From Cephalotus follicularis (lineage: Eukaryota > Streptophyta > Magnoliopsida > Oxalidales > Cephalotaceae): a DNA stretch of 64,000 nt. The translations under genes were made by a program, and so were the position numbers. The DNA lies in the NCBI GenBank assembly GCA_001972305.1, contig BDDD01005210.1, positions 1 through 64,000 on the forward strand, in the 5' to 3' direction. Positions 11,291 to 20,613 of this stretch are shown one piece after another. Each line of letters opens with the position of its first letter. The stretch's first letter is position 1. The notes beneath the pieces are model-generated. The model searched no databases and was not told the origin of the DNA. It saw nothing but the letters and a program-made list of their open reading frames with translations.

Positions 11291-14200
11291 TTGATTGATT
11301 CAGGCTCGTCGCATTCATACGTTGCTTTTAATTTTATAAGTCATATGAATGTGGAGCCTGAGCCTTTACCATTCATGAGAGAGGTCAACACACCAGTAGG
11401 AAAGTCGGTTACCTCCCGATGGGTGTGTAGATCTTGTGCCATCGAGATTTCTGGACATATCCTTATGGCAAACCTTATAGTACTGCCGATGGGCGAACTT
11501 GATTTGATTCTCGGTATGGATTGGCTGTCAGTATATAATGCATATGTGGATTGTAATAGGAAGGTTGTAACCTTCCATTTTCCAGGACAGTCTCCGTTCC
11601 ACTTTATCGGGACGTTAGAGCATCAGCAAGTTTCCATGATATTTGCTCTTCAGGATGACAGACTCTTGAGACAGGGTTGTACTGCTTACCTGGCGCATGT
11701 TACGGATGACAACAAATGGACACCGAAGTTGGAGGATGTTCTTGTGGTTTGTGAATGCCCAGATGTGTTTTCGGAAAAGCTAACGTCCTTACCTCCTGAG
11801 AGAGATGTGGAGTTTGCTATAGATCTTTTGCCAGGAGCAACTCCCATATCGATAGCTCCTTACCGAATGTCCCCTCCTGAGTTAAGGGAATTGAAAGTAC
11901 AATTACAGGAATTGTTGGATAAAGGTTTCATCAGACCCAGTGTATCCCGCTGGGGAGCACCGGTCTTGTTTGTCAAGAAGAAAGATGGATCCCTGAGAAT
12001 GTGCATCGATTATCAGCATCTGAATAAAGTGAAAGTTAAGAACAAGTATCCACTGCCGCACATCGCTGATCTGTTTGATCAACTAAAGGGATCTTTAGTA
12101 TTCTCTAAGTTGGATCTGAGATCAGGATATCACCAGCTCAGAGTTAGAGCGGAAGATATTCCCAAGACTGCTTTCAGATCACGATATGGACACTACGAAT
12201 TCGTAGTAATGCCTTTCGGGGAGACCAACGCCCCTGCAGCATTTATGAGCTTGATGAACAAGATATTCAATCCATATCTTGATCAGTTTATAGTGGTGTT
12301 CATTGATGACATCTTGATATATTCTAAGTCCATGGAAGAGCATGGTGAACACCTGCACTTGGCATTACAGACTCTCAGAGACCATCAGTGGTATGCCAAG
12401 TTTAGCAAGTGTGAATTCTGGTTATCAGAGGTGACATTCCTTGGTCATGTCATATCCAGTGCAGGATTATCAGTTGATCCTTCAAAGATTAAAGCAGTAA
12501 AAAGCTGGAAGCGACCAACGAATGTGGCGGAGGTCCGGAGATTTCTTGGCTTGGCAGGATACTACCGTTGGTTTGTAGAAGGCTTTTCATAGATAGAAAC
12601 ATCTCTGACTCGATTGACGCAGAAGAATGTGGCTTTTGTGTGGGACGATGCCTGCGAAGAGAGTTTCAAGGAACTAAAGCATCGTCTGACTACTGCGCCA
12701 GTCCTAGCCTTACCAGAAGGCAACGAAGGCTTTATGGTATACAATGACGCGTCAGGCAGTGGCTTGGGATGCGTCCTAATGCAGAACGGAAGGGTTATCG
12801 AATACGCCTCAAGGAAGTTAAAGCCCCATGAAGAGAACTATCCTACTCATGATCTTGAGTTAGCTGCGATAGTGTTCGCTCTGCGTAAATGGAGGCATTA
12901 TCTATATGGTACCAAGTTCGAGGTGTATACCGATCATAAGAGCCTAAAGTACCTGTTTTCACAGAAGGACCTGAATATGAGACAACGCAGATGGATGGAG
13001 TTGCTTAATGACTATAACTGTGAAATACAATACCATCCAGGCAAAGCTGATGTTGTTACAGACGCCCTTAGTCGTCGATTAGCTTGCCTAACCATTGCTC
13101 ATATTCAGACGCGTCCATGGTTAATGGACCGAATCCGTGAAGCTCAGAGCAATGATGGAGATTTGCTTAGGATAGCCTTGAGCAAAAATGGAGGTTTGAA
13201 ACCGGATTTCTCTATACAAGGTGATGGATTAATCCAATATCAGGGCAGAATATGTGTTCCTAATAACAAAGAGCTGAAGGATGAAGTGTTGTCAAAAGCG
13301 CATCGCTCTAGTTTCTCCGTACATTCGGGAAGTACCAAGATGTACCAAAATCTAAAGCTGGACTATTGGTGGAACAACATGAAGACAGAGATAGCTGAAT
13401 ATGTTTCTTCCTGTTTGACATGCCAACAGGTTAAAGCAGAACACCAAAGTCCAGCGGGATTGTTACAGCCGTTGCTTGTGGCACAATGGAAATGGGAACA
13501 CATAACGATGGATTTGGTGACAGGACTGCCCAGAACAAGGAATGGCCGTGATGCTATATGGGTGATCATCGATCGCTTTACCAAGTCTGCACACTTTCTC
13601 ACAATCAAGACGAACTTTTCTCTTACACGGCTGGCCAGTATGTATATTGCTGAAATTGTGAGGCTCCATGGAGTACCAATCAGTGTGGTGTCCGACAGAG
13701 ACCCCCATTTTACATCGCGGTTTTGGAGAAAACTGCAAGAAGCTCTTGGTACTCAGCTGAACTTTAGCACAGCTTTTCATCCCTGGACTGATGGACAGTC
13801 TGAGCGGACCATACAGACTCTAGAGGACATGCTATGGGCATGTGTATTAGATTGGGGAGGTAGCTGGGAAGACCATCTGCCGTTAGTGGACTTCTCGTAC
13901 AACAACAGTTTTCACGCCAGTATTGGTATGGCGCCGTTCGAGGATCTCTATGGAAGAAAATGCAGAATGCTGATCTATTGGTTCAAAGTGGGAGAACAGA
14001 GTCTCGTGGGACCCAGGCTTGTGCAAGACACAATTGAGAAGGCAAAGAATATCCAAGAAAGACTCCGTACAGCACAAAGCAGACAGAAAAGCTATGCAGA
14101 CCACCGCCGGCGAGAGTTGGAGTTCACTGTGGGTGATCATGTATTCCTTAAAGTCTCTCCGACTAAAGGAATTATGAGGTTTGGAAAGAAAGGAAAGTTG

Positions 14201-14546
14201 ACCCCTCGGTTTATAGGACCCTTCGAGATCCTTGAGAGGGTAGGCGCTGTTGTTTATCGACTTGCCTTACCAACCAGCCTGGCGGATGTGCACAACTGTT
14301 TCATGTTTCGATGCTGCAGAAATACCATCCCCTTCTCACGTTTTACAATGGGAGCCACAGGAGTTGAGAACGGAATTGAGTTTTGAAGAGATGCCTATCC
14401 AGATTCTCGACCGGCAAGTTAAACAGTTAAGGAACAAGACCGTTCCGTTAGTGAAGGTATTATGGCAATACCACAGAGCGGAAGAAGCTACATGGGAAAG
14501 AGAAGATGATATGCAAGCTAAATACCCCCAGTTGTTTTCATCCTAG
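11291..14546 (+). pseudogene. TekA pol: protease-RT-RNase H-integrase-chromodomain
   Basis: Protease active site DSGSSHS is at the very start. Reverse transcriptase runs from about 11.85 to 12.45 kb, with [22 protein letters not shown] and the catalytic FIDD near 12.30 kb; the usual PFGLTNAP reads [12 protein letters not shown] stop at 12590 lies in the connection region, after which the same frame continues. RNase H ([20 protein letters not shown]) follows at 12.73-12.97 kb. Integrase shows the HHCC zinc region ([14 protein letters not shown]) at 13.30-13.43 kb and the core D, D, E ([26 protein letters not shown]) at 13.51-13.82 kb. A one-base frameshift near 14.30 kb separates the chromodomain (PLVKVLWQYH, EATWEREDDM), which ends at 14546. 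Non-functional but nearly full length. Confidence 0.92.
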
Positions 14547-14567
14547 GAAATCTCGGGACGAGATTTC
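14547..14567 (+). promoter_or_regulatory. Pre-PPT hairpin of TekA
   Basis: Perfect inverted repeat GAAATCTCG / CGAGATTTC around GGA, overlapping the end of pol and just before the polypurine tract. Counterparts with changed but still complementary arms are in TekB, TekC, TekG and LardD. Confidence 0.75.
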
Positions 14568-14573
14568 TCTAAA

Positions 14574-14584
14574 ATTGGGGAGGA
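14574..14584 (+). other. Polypurine tract of TekA
   Basis: ATTGGGGAGGA directly before the TGTAAGAG start of the 3' LTR; the plus-strand DNA primer site. Confidence 0.85.
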
Positions 14585-17139
14585 TGTAAGAGCCCTAAAT
14601 ATTATAAAATATTATTATTGGGCTTTGTAATTATTTTCCCACTTTTTGGGCTGGGCCCGATAATTATGATGTATTTATTTGGGCCTTAATGAAATTTAAT
14701 TTATGACCTTGGTCATAGGAAATTATTTTCCTCCTCATTGGGCCAAATTTAATATGTCTAGTATTTGGGCTTTAAAAGGGAAGAAATGAAAGAAATATAA
14801 AGTGTGGCCCAAATTGGAGAGGTTAGCCCAAATTGAGGAATGGCCTGAATTGTTGAGAATTGTCTCAACAATTCTAGATCCGTCATTCACGGGCATATAT
14901 TATGATTTGTGGCCTGAAGACACTCTTTTAGCCATTTTATCTTGTACAGTCATTCCAGAAAAATCGGGAGAGTGAGAATGTGAAGAAGGAGACAAAGTGG
15001 GTGCTGTCCATGAAGAACCCTTGTCCCCTGCACTCCAATGGTATAAATACCATTCCCTGGGAGCAAGGCTTTGTGCAAGGAAGAATAAATTGGTGAGGCT
15101 AAAGGCGTGTAGCAGACCCCTGTTGGAAGAAAATCTAGAATTCAAGAGGAAGGAAGCATCTCCGTTTTCAACCACCTTCCAGGTAGGTTGCTTCATGTCC
15201 GAGTGCCTACCAGCATGTGTGTGATTATTGTGTGTTGTTTGTCCACTTGCTGTGTGTTTTCTAACTTTATTGTTGTTGCATGAGTATATGAGTATTGAGC
15301 TGGGAAGGTTTTTCTTTTTGAAACTGTATGCCTTGCACGTGACCACTTCCCTCTCCCCATTCTATGCGTCACTCTTGTCCAAATAGTGTGTTTTGCACGA
15401 CACAGCCATTGTCGAGATGTTGACGCGGAGTTTGGGTCTTGGTGGACATGCGTCCAAGTCTGGTGATGTGTCGAGCTCCAGGCTATGCTTGAGCCCCGTA
15501 TTCGAGCCCCATTGTCTGTGTCCAGGCTGTCATGGTGTTGAGCCATGGAGATACCAGAGCTCCCATGGCGCCGGGCTTTTCATGCAGGGTACTGAGGATG
15601 CATAAATGGCCGAGCTCCCCTCCAGCGTATGCCTGAACAGCCTTGGAGCCCAAGCTACCAGGGACGAGCGCCTAAGCTGCCAGGGACGAGCGCCCGAGCT
15701 CCAAGGACGCGGTTCCAAGCTCCACAGATGAGATGTCAAGCTCTAGGGACGCAGTGCCGAGCTCCAAGGATGAGATACCGAGCTACAGGGACGCGATGCC
15801 GAGCTCCACGGACGCGATGCCGAGCTCCACAAACGAGATGCCGAGCTCCATGGATGCGAAGCCGAGTTCCATGGCTGAGGTGCCGAGCTCCCTGCCATGC
15901 CAGTGGAGCTCAGCGGAGCCATGCTCAGTGATACCAGAGAAGCCCAACAGTGCCACGCCTAGTGATGCCAGAGGTGCTGTGCCAGGATGTCAGTGCCAGA
16001 GGAGCCGTTTCTAGTTCCCTCCAGCCATGCAAGCGCCCTGGCTCCTCTCGCCCAAGCCTCCTAGGACGTCCGTACAGTGCTCCGTAATCGCCATTATGCT
16101 GGAGCCATCCCTGTCATAAACCTGCATGCGCCCACGAGGAAGAGAAATGGAGGTAAGTGTGCATATGTTCCCTAGGGTGCCTTACTTGCAAGAATTCATG
16201 AAGAGAGAGGGCACATGGATACGTAAGCCTCATGCATGGGCCCAAGTTGAATGCATTGGCCATGCAAGCCTTAAAAGCGTGCACAATGTACCATGAAATA
16301 TATGTGAAGAAGGCCACTATGTTAAAATGGAAAGGTAATAATGAATGTAGTGCACTGTGATAAGGATATACATAGATGGGCCCAGGCAGGAGAGCCCAAC
16401 ATGGTAGAATTCTGTCGAGCAGGTGAACCCAAGGGGTGAATACCGCGAGGCAGGTGATCCTCGGGTGAATTCGCCAATGGTGAACCTAAGGGTTAATTCT
16501 GCTAAAGCTGGTGATCCAAAGGGTGAACCACAGAGCAGGTGAGAAATGGGCGAATTCCGCGGGCTGGTGAGCCTAAAGGTGAACCTTGTACACGGACCAG
16601 ACCATAGGATGACCAACTAGACTCCTCTGTATGTGATATGTATGGTTTGAGTAGAGCAGTCAGAGGACAAAGGATGATGATGATTATGTTATGGTTTGTG
16701 GTATGCTTTTATGGTATTTATGATTTATTATATTTGTTTCTCCTCTGCTTGTATTGTTTGTTCCCCTGGTATGTGCTCGTATATGTGGTAACCTACACAA
16801 CCCTCAGGGTTGCTGACCCATTCCTTTGAATGGGCCAGGTACAGGATTAGGTAGTGGTGGCACATCGTAACAATGGCAAGGATAAAGAGTGCAATAAGTT
16901 CCTCCTCCTCGGCAGTACGCTTTATGGTTGGATTCTTGAAGAATAATTATGTATTTTTTCTGGTGTATAGCAGTGTATTTTTATATATAATGTACTGGGT
17001 CTGTATATCCACACATTGAATTAAGGATTATGTTTATGAATTAATTAAGTTTTAAATTTTTATGGTTAATAATGATGATGATTGTACGGATTGCCACGTG
17101 TTGAATCGTGAGGCCCATCCCACGGTTCGGGGTGTGACA
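14585..17139 (+). repeat. TekA 3' LTR
   Basis: 2,555 bp, TGTAAGAGCC to GGGGTGTGACA, ending next to CAGAG. TATA box TATAAATA at 15042-15049. It preserves the middle part that the 5' copy lacks, including GTGAATTCGCC-type repeats at 16400-16580 and the 21-bp palindrome array at 15653-15910. Confidence 0.93.
15653..15910 (+). repeat. 21-bp palindrome array (GAGCTC) in TekA 3' LTR
   Basis: AGCT centres at 15653, 15675, 15697, 15718, 15739, 15760, 15781, 15802, 15823, 15844, 15865 (AGTT), 15886 and 15907: two steps of 22 bp, then ten steps of exactly 21 bp. The consensus is GCCGAGCTCC; the other eleven bases (often ACGGACGCGAT) are less constant. It lies about 600-860 bp downstream of the TATA box. 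Confidence 0.88.
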
Positions 17140-17483
17140 CAGAGGCATCCACTTTATGTCACTCTCGAGGTTAGAAGTGAGGGGATTTCAACGAGAGTGG
17201 AGAGGAGAGACAAGAATTCTCTAGACAATGGCAGACTCTTATCTCCTTCCCCAGATATACAGCAGTCATCCCCACTCACAACACTTTCCATTATATAGGC
17301 ATATGGTGGAAGGTTCTAGAACTTCCTACCCATTTCTTTAGTCGACGCATACAATATGTGGGCTGAGTACTTGAGTCTGCCCAACACTCTATTTTCTCTA
17401 TTAAATCCATGCTTGGCCCAAACCATAAGGCTCATTTCAAAGCCCAAAACCATTCCTTTCATTGAAAAATTTTGGGTGTTACA
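17140..17483 (-). repeat. TekB 3' LTR, proximal part
   Basis: Minus-strand LTR start TGTAACACCC at 17483, preceded by the polypurine tract AAGGGGGGGAGGG (17498-17484). A TATATAA box is at 17297-17291. The LTR is cut at 17140 by TekA and continues at 7027. Confidence 0.85.
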
Positions 17484-17489
17484 ACCCTC

Positions 17490-18008
17490 CCCCCCTTAAA
17501 AGAATCTCGTCCCGAGATTTTAGGGTCAGAATAGGTGAGGGTACGTTGATTTCATGTCATCCTCACGCTCCCATGTAGCTTCTCACTTCCATGACTTTGC
17601 CACAATACCTTCACTGGTGGGATACCCTTATTCCTCAATTTCTTAAACTGTCGGTCAAAGATTTGGATAGGAGTCTCAACATAGCTCATGTCCGATTCTA
17701 GTTGTAATGGTTCCTGTTGAAGTACATGAGAAGCATCAGGCTGGTACTTCCTTAACATTGAGGCATGAAAGACATCATGTGCATGCAATAAACTAGGAGG
17801 CAAGGAAAGTCTCTAGGCAGCCATACCTACTCTCTGCAGGATCTCAAAGGGTCCTATGAAATGAGGAGATAATTTGTCTATCTTGTCAAATCTCATGATG
17901 CCTTTAAAGGGTGAGACTTTAAGAAAAACATGGTCTACCACTGCAAATTCCAATTCTCTTCTACGGTGATCTGCATAACCTTTCTGTCTACTTTGTGCTG
18001 TCAACAGT
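17490..18008 (-). pseudogene. TekB integrase C-terminus and chromodomain
   Basis: Minus-strand 18008-17813 encodes the integrase C-terminal region ([43 protein letters not shown]). At 17803-17552 lies the linker and chromodomain (HDVFHASMLRKYQ, IPPVKVLWQSHG). A frameshift just after the HGSE motif destroys the last strand of the chromodomain. At 18008 the frame is cut by TekC and resumes at 27815. The pre-PPT hairpin (AATCTCG/CGAGATT, 17503-17519) follows. Chromodomains on chromoviral integrases are thought to steer insertion to heterochromatin, which fits the nesting seen here. Confidence 0.88.
17503..17519 (-). promoter_or_regulatory. Pre-PPT hairpin of TekB
   Basis: AATCTCG and CGAGATT arms around a 3-base loop, directly before the polypurine tract. 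Confidence 0.7.
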
Positions 18009-18363
18009 TGTCACACCCCGTCTTTTTCCATTCCATTCCATTAGAGACAACATATGTGGTGATATCAGGTACAAAATAATAATCCAGCAATTATAATTAA
18101 CATTCAACATTCATAAAACCATAGCGGAAGCATTCCATTTGCCAGATTATAGAATAAAAGGCATCCGTACGCAGCCCATACTACGTGCTTATACAATACC
18201 CACAATTATCCTTTTACATATTGGAAAGTAAAACAACGGAGTGTGAACGTTCATTTAAAATACAATACAACATAAAATAACAACCTTAAGCTGATAAAAG
18301 CTCTCGAATAAGCTTCAGCAGCTCTTGCCCGAACGCCTTCACTTAATCTGAAATTGTAGGGGG

Positions 18364-18388
18364 TTAGCCGTTGTCCTCACTTGGCTAA
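18364..18388 (-). promoter_or_regulatory. TTAGCC/GGCTAA hairpin in TekC LTR
   Basis: Six-base arms TTAGCC (18388-18383) and GGCTAA (18369-18364) with a 13-base loop GTGAGGAC, followed by CCCCCTACAATTTCAGA. The same element occurs in LardD (32916-32940, 45186-45210), TekI (48619-48643) and H (45690-45705). Confidence 0.65.
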
Positions 18389-19321
18389 GTAGGAATAATG
18401 CATGATAAGGAATATATAAATGCAACACGTATGACATTTTATATTTAAAATAACATTTTAAAGTATTTCAATATATATAAGAAATCATGTCAAGTGGCCA
18501 TAGACAATACAATTCACGAATACCGCACAAGGGTACAATCAATCAATACAGTGGTTTGGGTGTCACATGTCGCTAACTCCTAGCACCAACTGTGCACCAC
18601 CTAACTATCACCCTACATTTCGAAGATGATAGATCAGGTAACAATTACTACTGGCATTAGCGGCAGTTTAACAATGAAGATCTGCATTGCAGATAGTTTG
18701 GGTGGATACTCTAGCCAACTCCTGGCACATAGGACCACCTCCGTAGCCAGTGACATCTGCCATCACTCGACTAACGACAATAACATAGACAATCAATTCA
18801 ATAGTAATATTACATAAGTTTATAATATGTAACATAGCGTTGTTTTCTTTTGAAACATTTAACAATTCAGTAATCGTACATCTCGTAGGAGGGAAACGAT
18901 ATTCAGTACAGTAACAGTACCTCTCATGGGAGGAAAATCAATAACTTATTTGATAATCAGTTTTCATTTTGAAACAATAAGAAGGAAATCCATATTGTGC
19001 TTATAGCACTAGTTGGTTCAGTCATCAATTTTAAGCGTAAGAGCAGTATTTATGAACACTCAACCAGTATATACTAATTGTAACAGCAGCATATACATCA
19101 AAATAGTAAAGAACAGTAGCAATTCAAGGATTCAATAAGGTCATTAGCATACCATAGTCATTCTTCCACAACTCTCAGAAGGAGTGCATACGTTGTTTAA
19201 TTTCTGAAATGTAATTATATAAGGCCAGGATTGACTGTTACAATCATCCCATATGGAGGCCGGGGTAATTACACTAGATTTAAGGCATAATCAGTACCTA
19301 TATCAGAAATCTATCCCAGGA

Positions 19322-19434
19322 CAGTCGACCGTTCTCAAGAACAGTCGGCTGTTTTGATTGAGTAGTCGACTATTTGTTCTTAACAGTCGACTGGTTTGAT
19401 TGAGTAGTCGGCTGTCATGAAGAACAGTCGACTG
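19322..19434 (-). repeat. 21-bp phased CAGTCGACTG array, TekC 3' LTR
   Basis: Six decamers of the family YAGTCGRCTR start at 19322, 19342, 19363, 19384, 19405 and 19425, i.e. steps of 20, 21, 21, 21, 20. The 10-11 bases between are not conserved. The 5' LTR copy is at 26580-26692 with the same spacing and some decayed units. Confidence 0.88.
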
Positions 19435-20319
19435 CTTTGCCCAGAATCGGCAGGCAGTAACAGGGCATGCATCTTCAATGTCCAAAATACTACCTCAACA
19501 ACACATACAATGAAACAGGAAATTATCCACACATGATATGCACACTATATCTTCTAAAACATGTCAATACCCCTACCTTAAACGCTATCCCGAAATCAAT
19601 TTGGATTGATCTCTCTCTTTAATGTCCAAAGCTTTTTCACCAACTTAATCTTTCAATCTCAGCAGAATTGATCTATACCATTGCATGCTCGAAGGTTCAG
19701 ACATTTAATCAGTAAGTTTAACTAATTATCTAGTGACAAATTACTACTCCCACAGTAGCTCATCATTATTAGTTCCTAGTTTCATCTCTTATCGAACAAT
19801 TTATCATTTCTACCTCAATTTAAACTTATTAACTCCTAATCAAGTTGACAGTGGTTATTATATTTAGATTCGGTAATTTAACTATCATCCTTATAACCAT
19901 GGCAACAAATTCAGATTAGGGACTTACCAGGAAAATCAAAGCTTCCAAGTCTCTTTGAACATTCTAATCCTCCACATGCAACTCCACCGATTCTCCAGCA
20001 AGAGCCCCTCTATCCTCAGTGTTTCTAACTCTCAAAACACTCGGGCAGTCTCTGTTTATAAGGGAAACGTATCCTCAAATCCCGTTTTAAGTCATTAACT
20101 CTCCATTCAACACTTCCTCCTTCTCTCTCTCACATGTTCACTTCTCTCTCACTCTTTTCTTCTCCCAATTTCTGTCTTGCAGGTTGCAGGTCTGCAGAGT
20201 ACATGCAAGGCACTCCTTTTGCATGCTATGGTAGCTGCAGGTTCGCGTGACACCTATCCATCATGCACTGCTTCTGCTCTGTCTCACATGCATGCAAAGA
20301 CACCTGTTCTGTACCATTC

Positions 20320-20398
20320 CAGTCGACTGTCTTTAACAGGCAGTCGACTGTCACACCACGCATCAGCCAGTCGACTGTTACGCTGTGACAGTCGGCTG
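20320..20398 (-). repeat. Second CAGTCGACTG cluster, TekC 3' LTR
   Basis: Decamers at 20320, 20341, 20368 and 20389 (last CAGTCGGCTG), upstream of the TATA box. Steps are 21, 27 and 21 bp. The 5' LTR has a related cluster at about 27579-27637. Confidence 0.85.
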
Positions 20399-20572
20399 TT
20401 TGAGCTGATTTTAGGGTTCCTTAAGTTTTTTTTACCAATTTGCATCTCAATTCAACCCAAACATTCACTAATCACATTTCTTATCATAATTGGACAATTA
20501 ATCTCAATTAAAATGTATATTTTATTTAAAATTTGGAGCAATATACATTAATTGAAAATCGAGGTCATTACA

Positions 20573-20582
20573 TTCCCCCCTT
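20573..20582 (-). other. Polypurine tract of TekC
   Basis: Minus strand AAGGGGGGAATG leads straight into the LTR start TGTAATGACC. Confidence 0.85.
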
Positions 20583-20590
20583 CGTAAAGA

Positions 20591-20608
20591 AAATTCGTCA
20601 CCGAATTT
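20591..20608 (-). promoter_or_regulatory. Pre-PPT hairpin of TekC
   Basis: Arms AAATTCG and CGAATTT with a 4-base loop. The arm sequence differs from the TekA/TekB/LardD version (AATCTCG/CGAGATT), but pairing is kept by matching changes on both sides. Confidence 0.72.
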
Positions 20609-20613
20609 AGCCT

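Larger units (their letters stand above)
7028..17139 (+). mobile_element. TekA: full-length Ty3/gypsy chromovirus (Tekay-like)
   Basis: A complete but dead element with both LTRs, primer site, gag, pol with C-terminal chromodomain, pre-PPT hairpin and polypurine tract in canonical order. The 5-bp flanks are AAGAG (7023-7027) and CAGAG (17140-17144), a target duplication with one mismatch. It is inserted in the 3' LTR of TekB in the opposite orientation. LTR sequences differ by several percent outside the A-rich tract, so the insertion is not recent. At least three of its stop codons are TGA where relatives have CGA. Confidence 0.93.
18009..20572 (-). repeat. TekC 3' LTR
   Basis: 2,564 bp; minus-strand TGTAATGACCTCG to GACGGGGTGTGACA. 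TATA-like TATAAA at 20060-20055. It holds two clusters of GTCGAC-centred palindromes (20398-20320 and 19434-19322) and the TTAGCC...GGCTAA hairpin at 18388-18364. Confidence 0.95.

Noticed and set aside
15193..16014. ORFs with RAPRTRCRAP or MPSSTDA repeats in TekA 3' LTR
   Set aside because: Products of the 21-bp GAGCTC array read in several frames on both strands.
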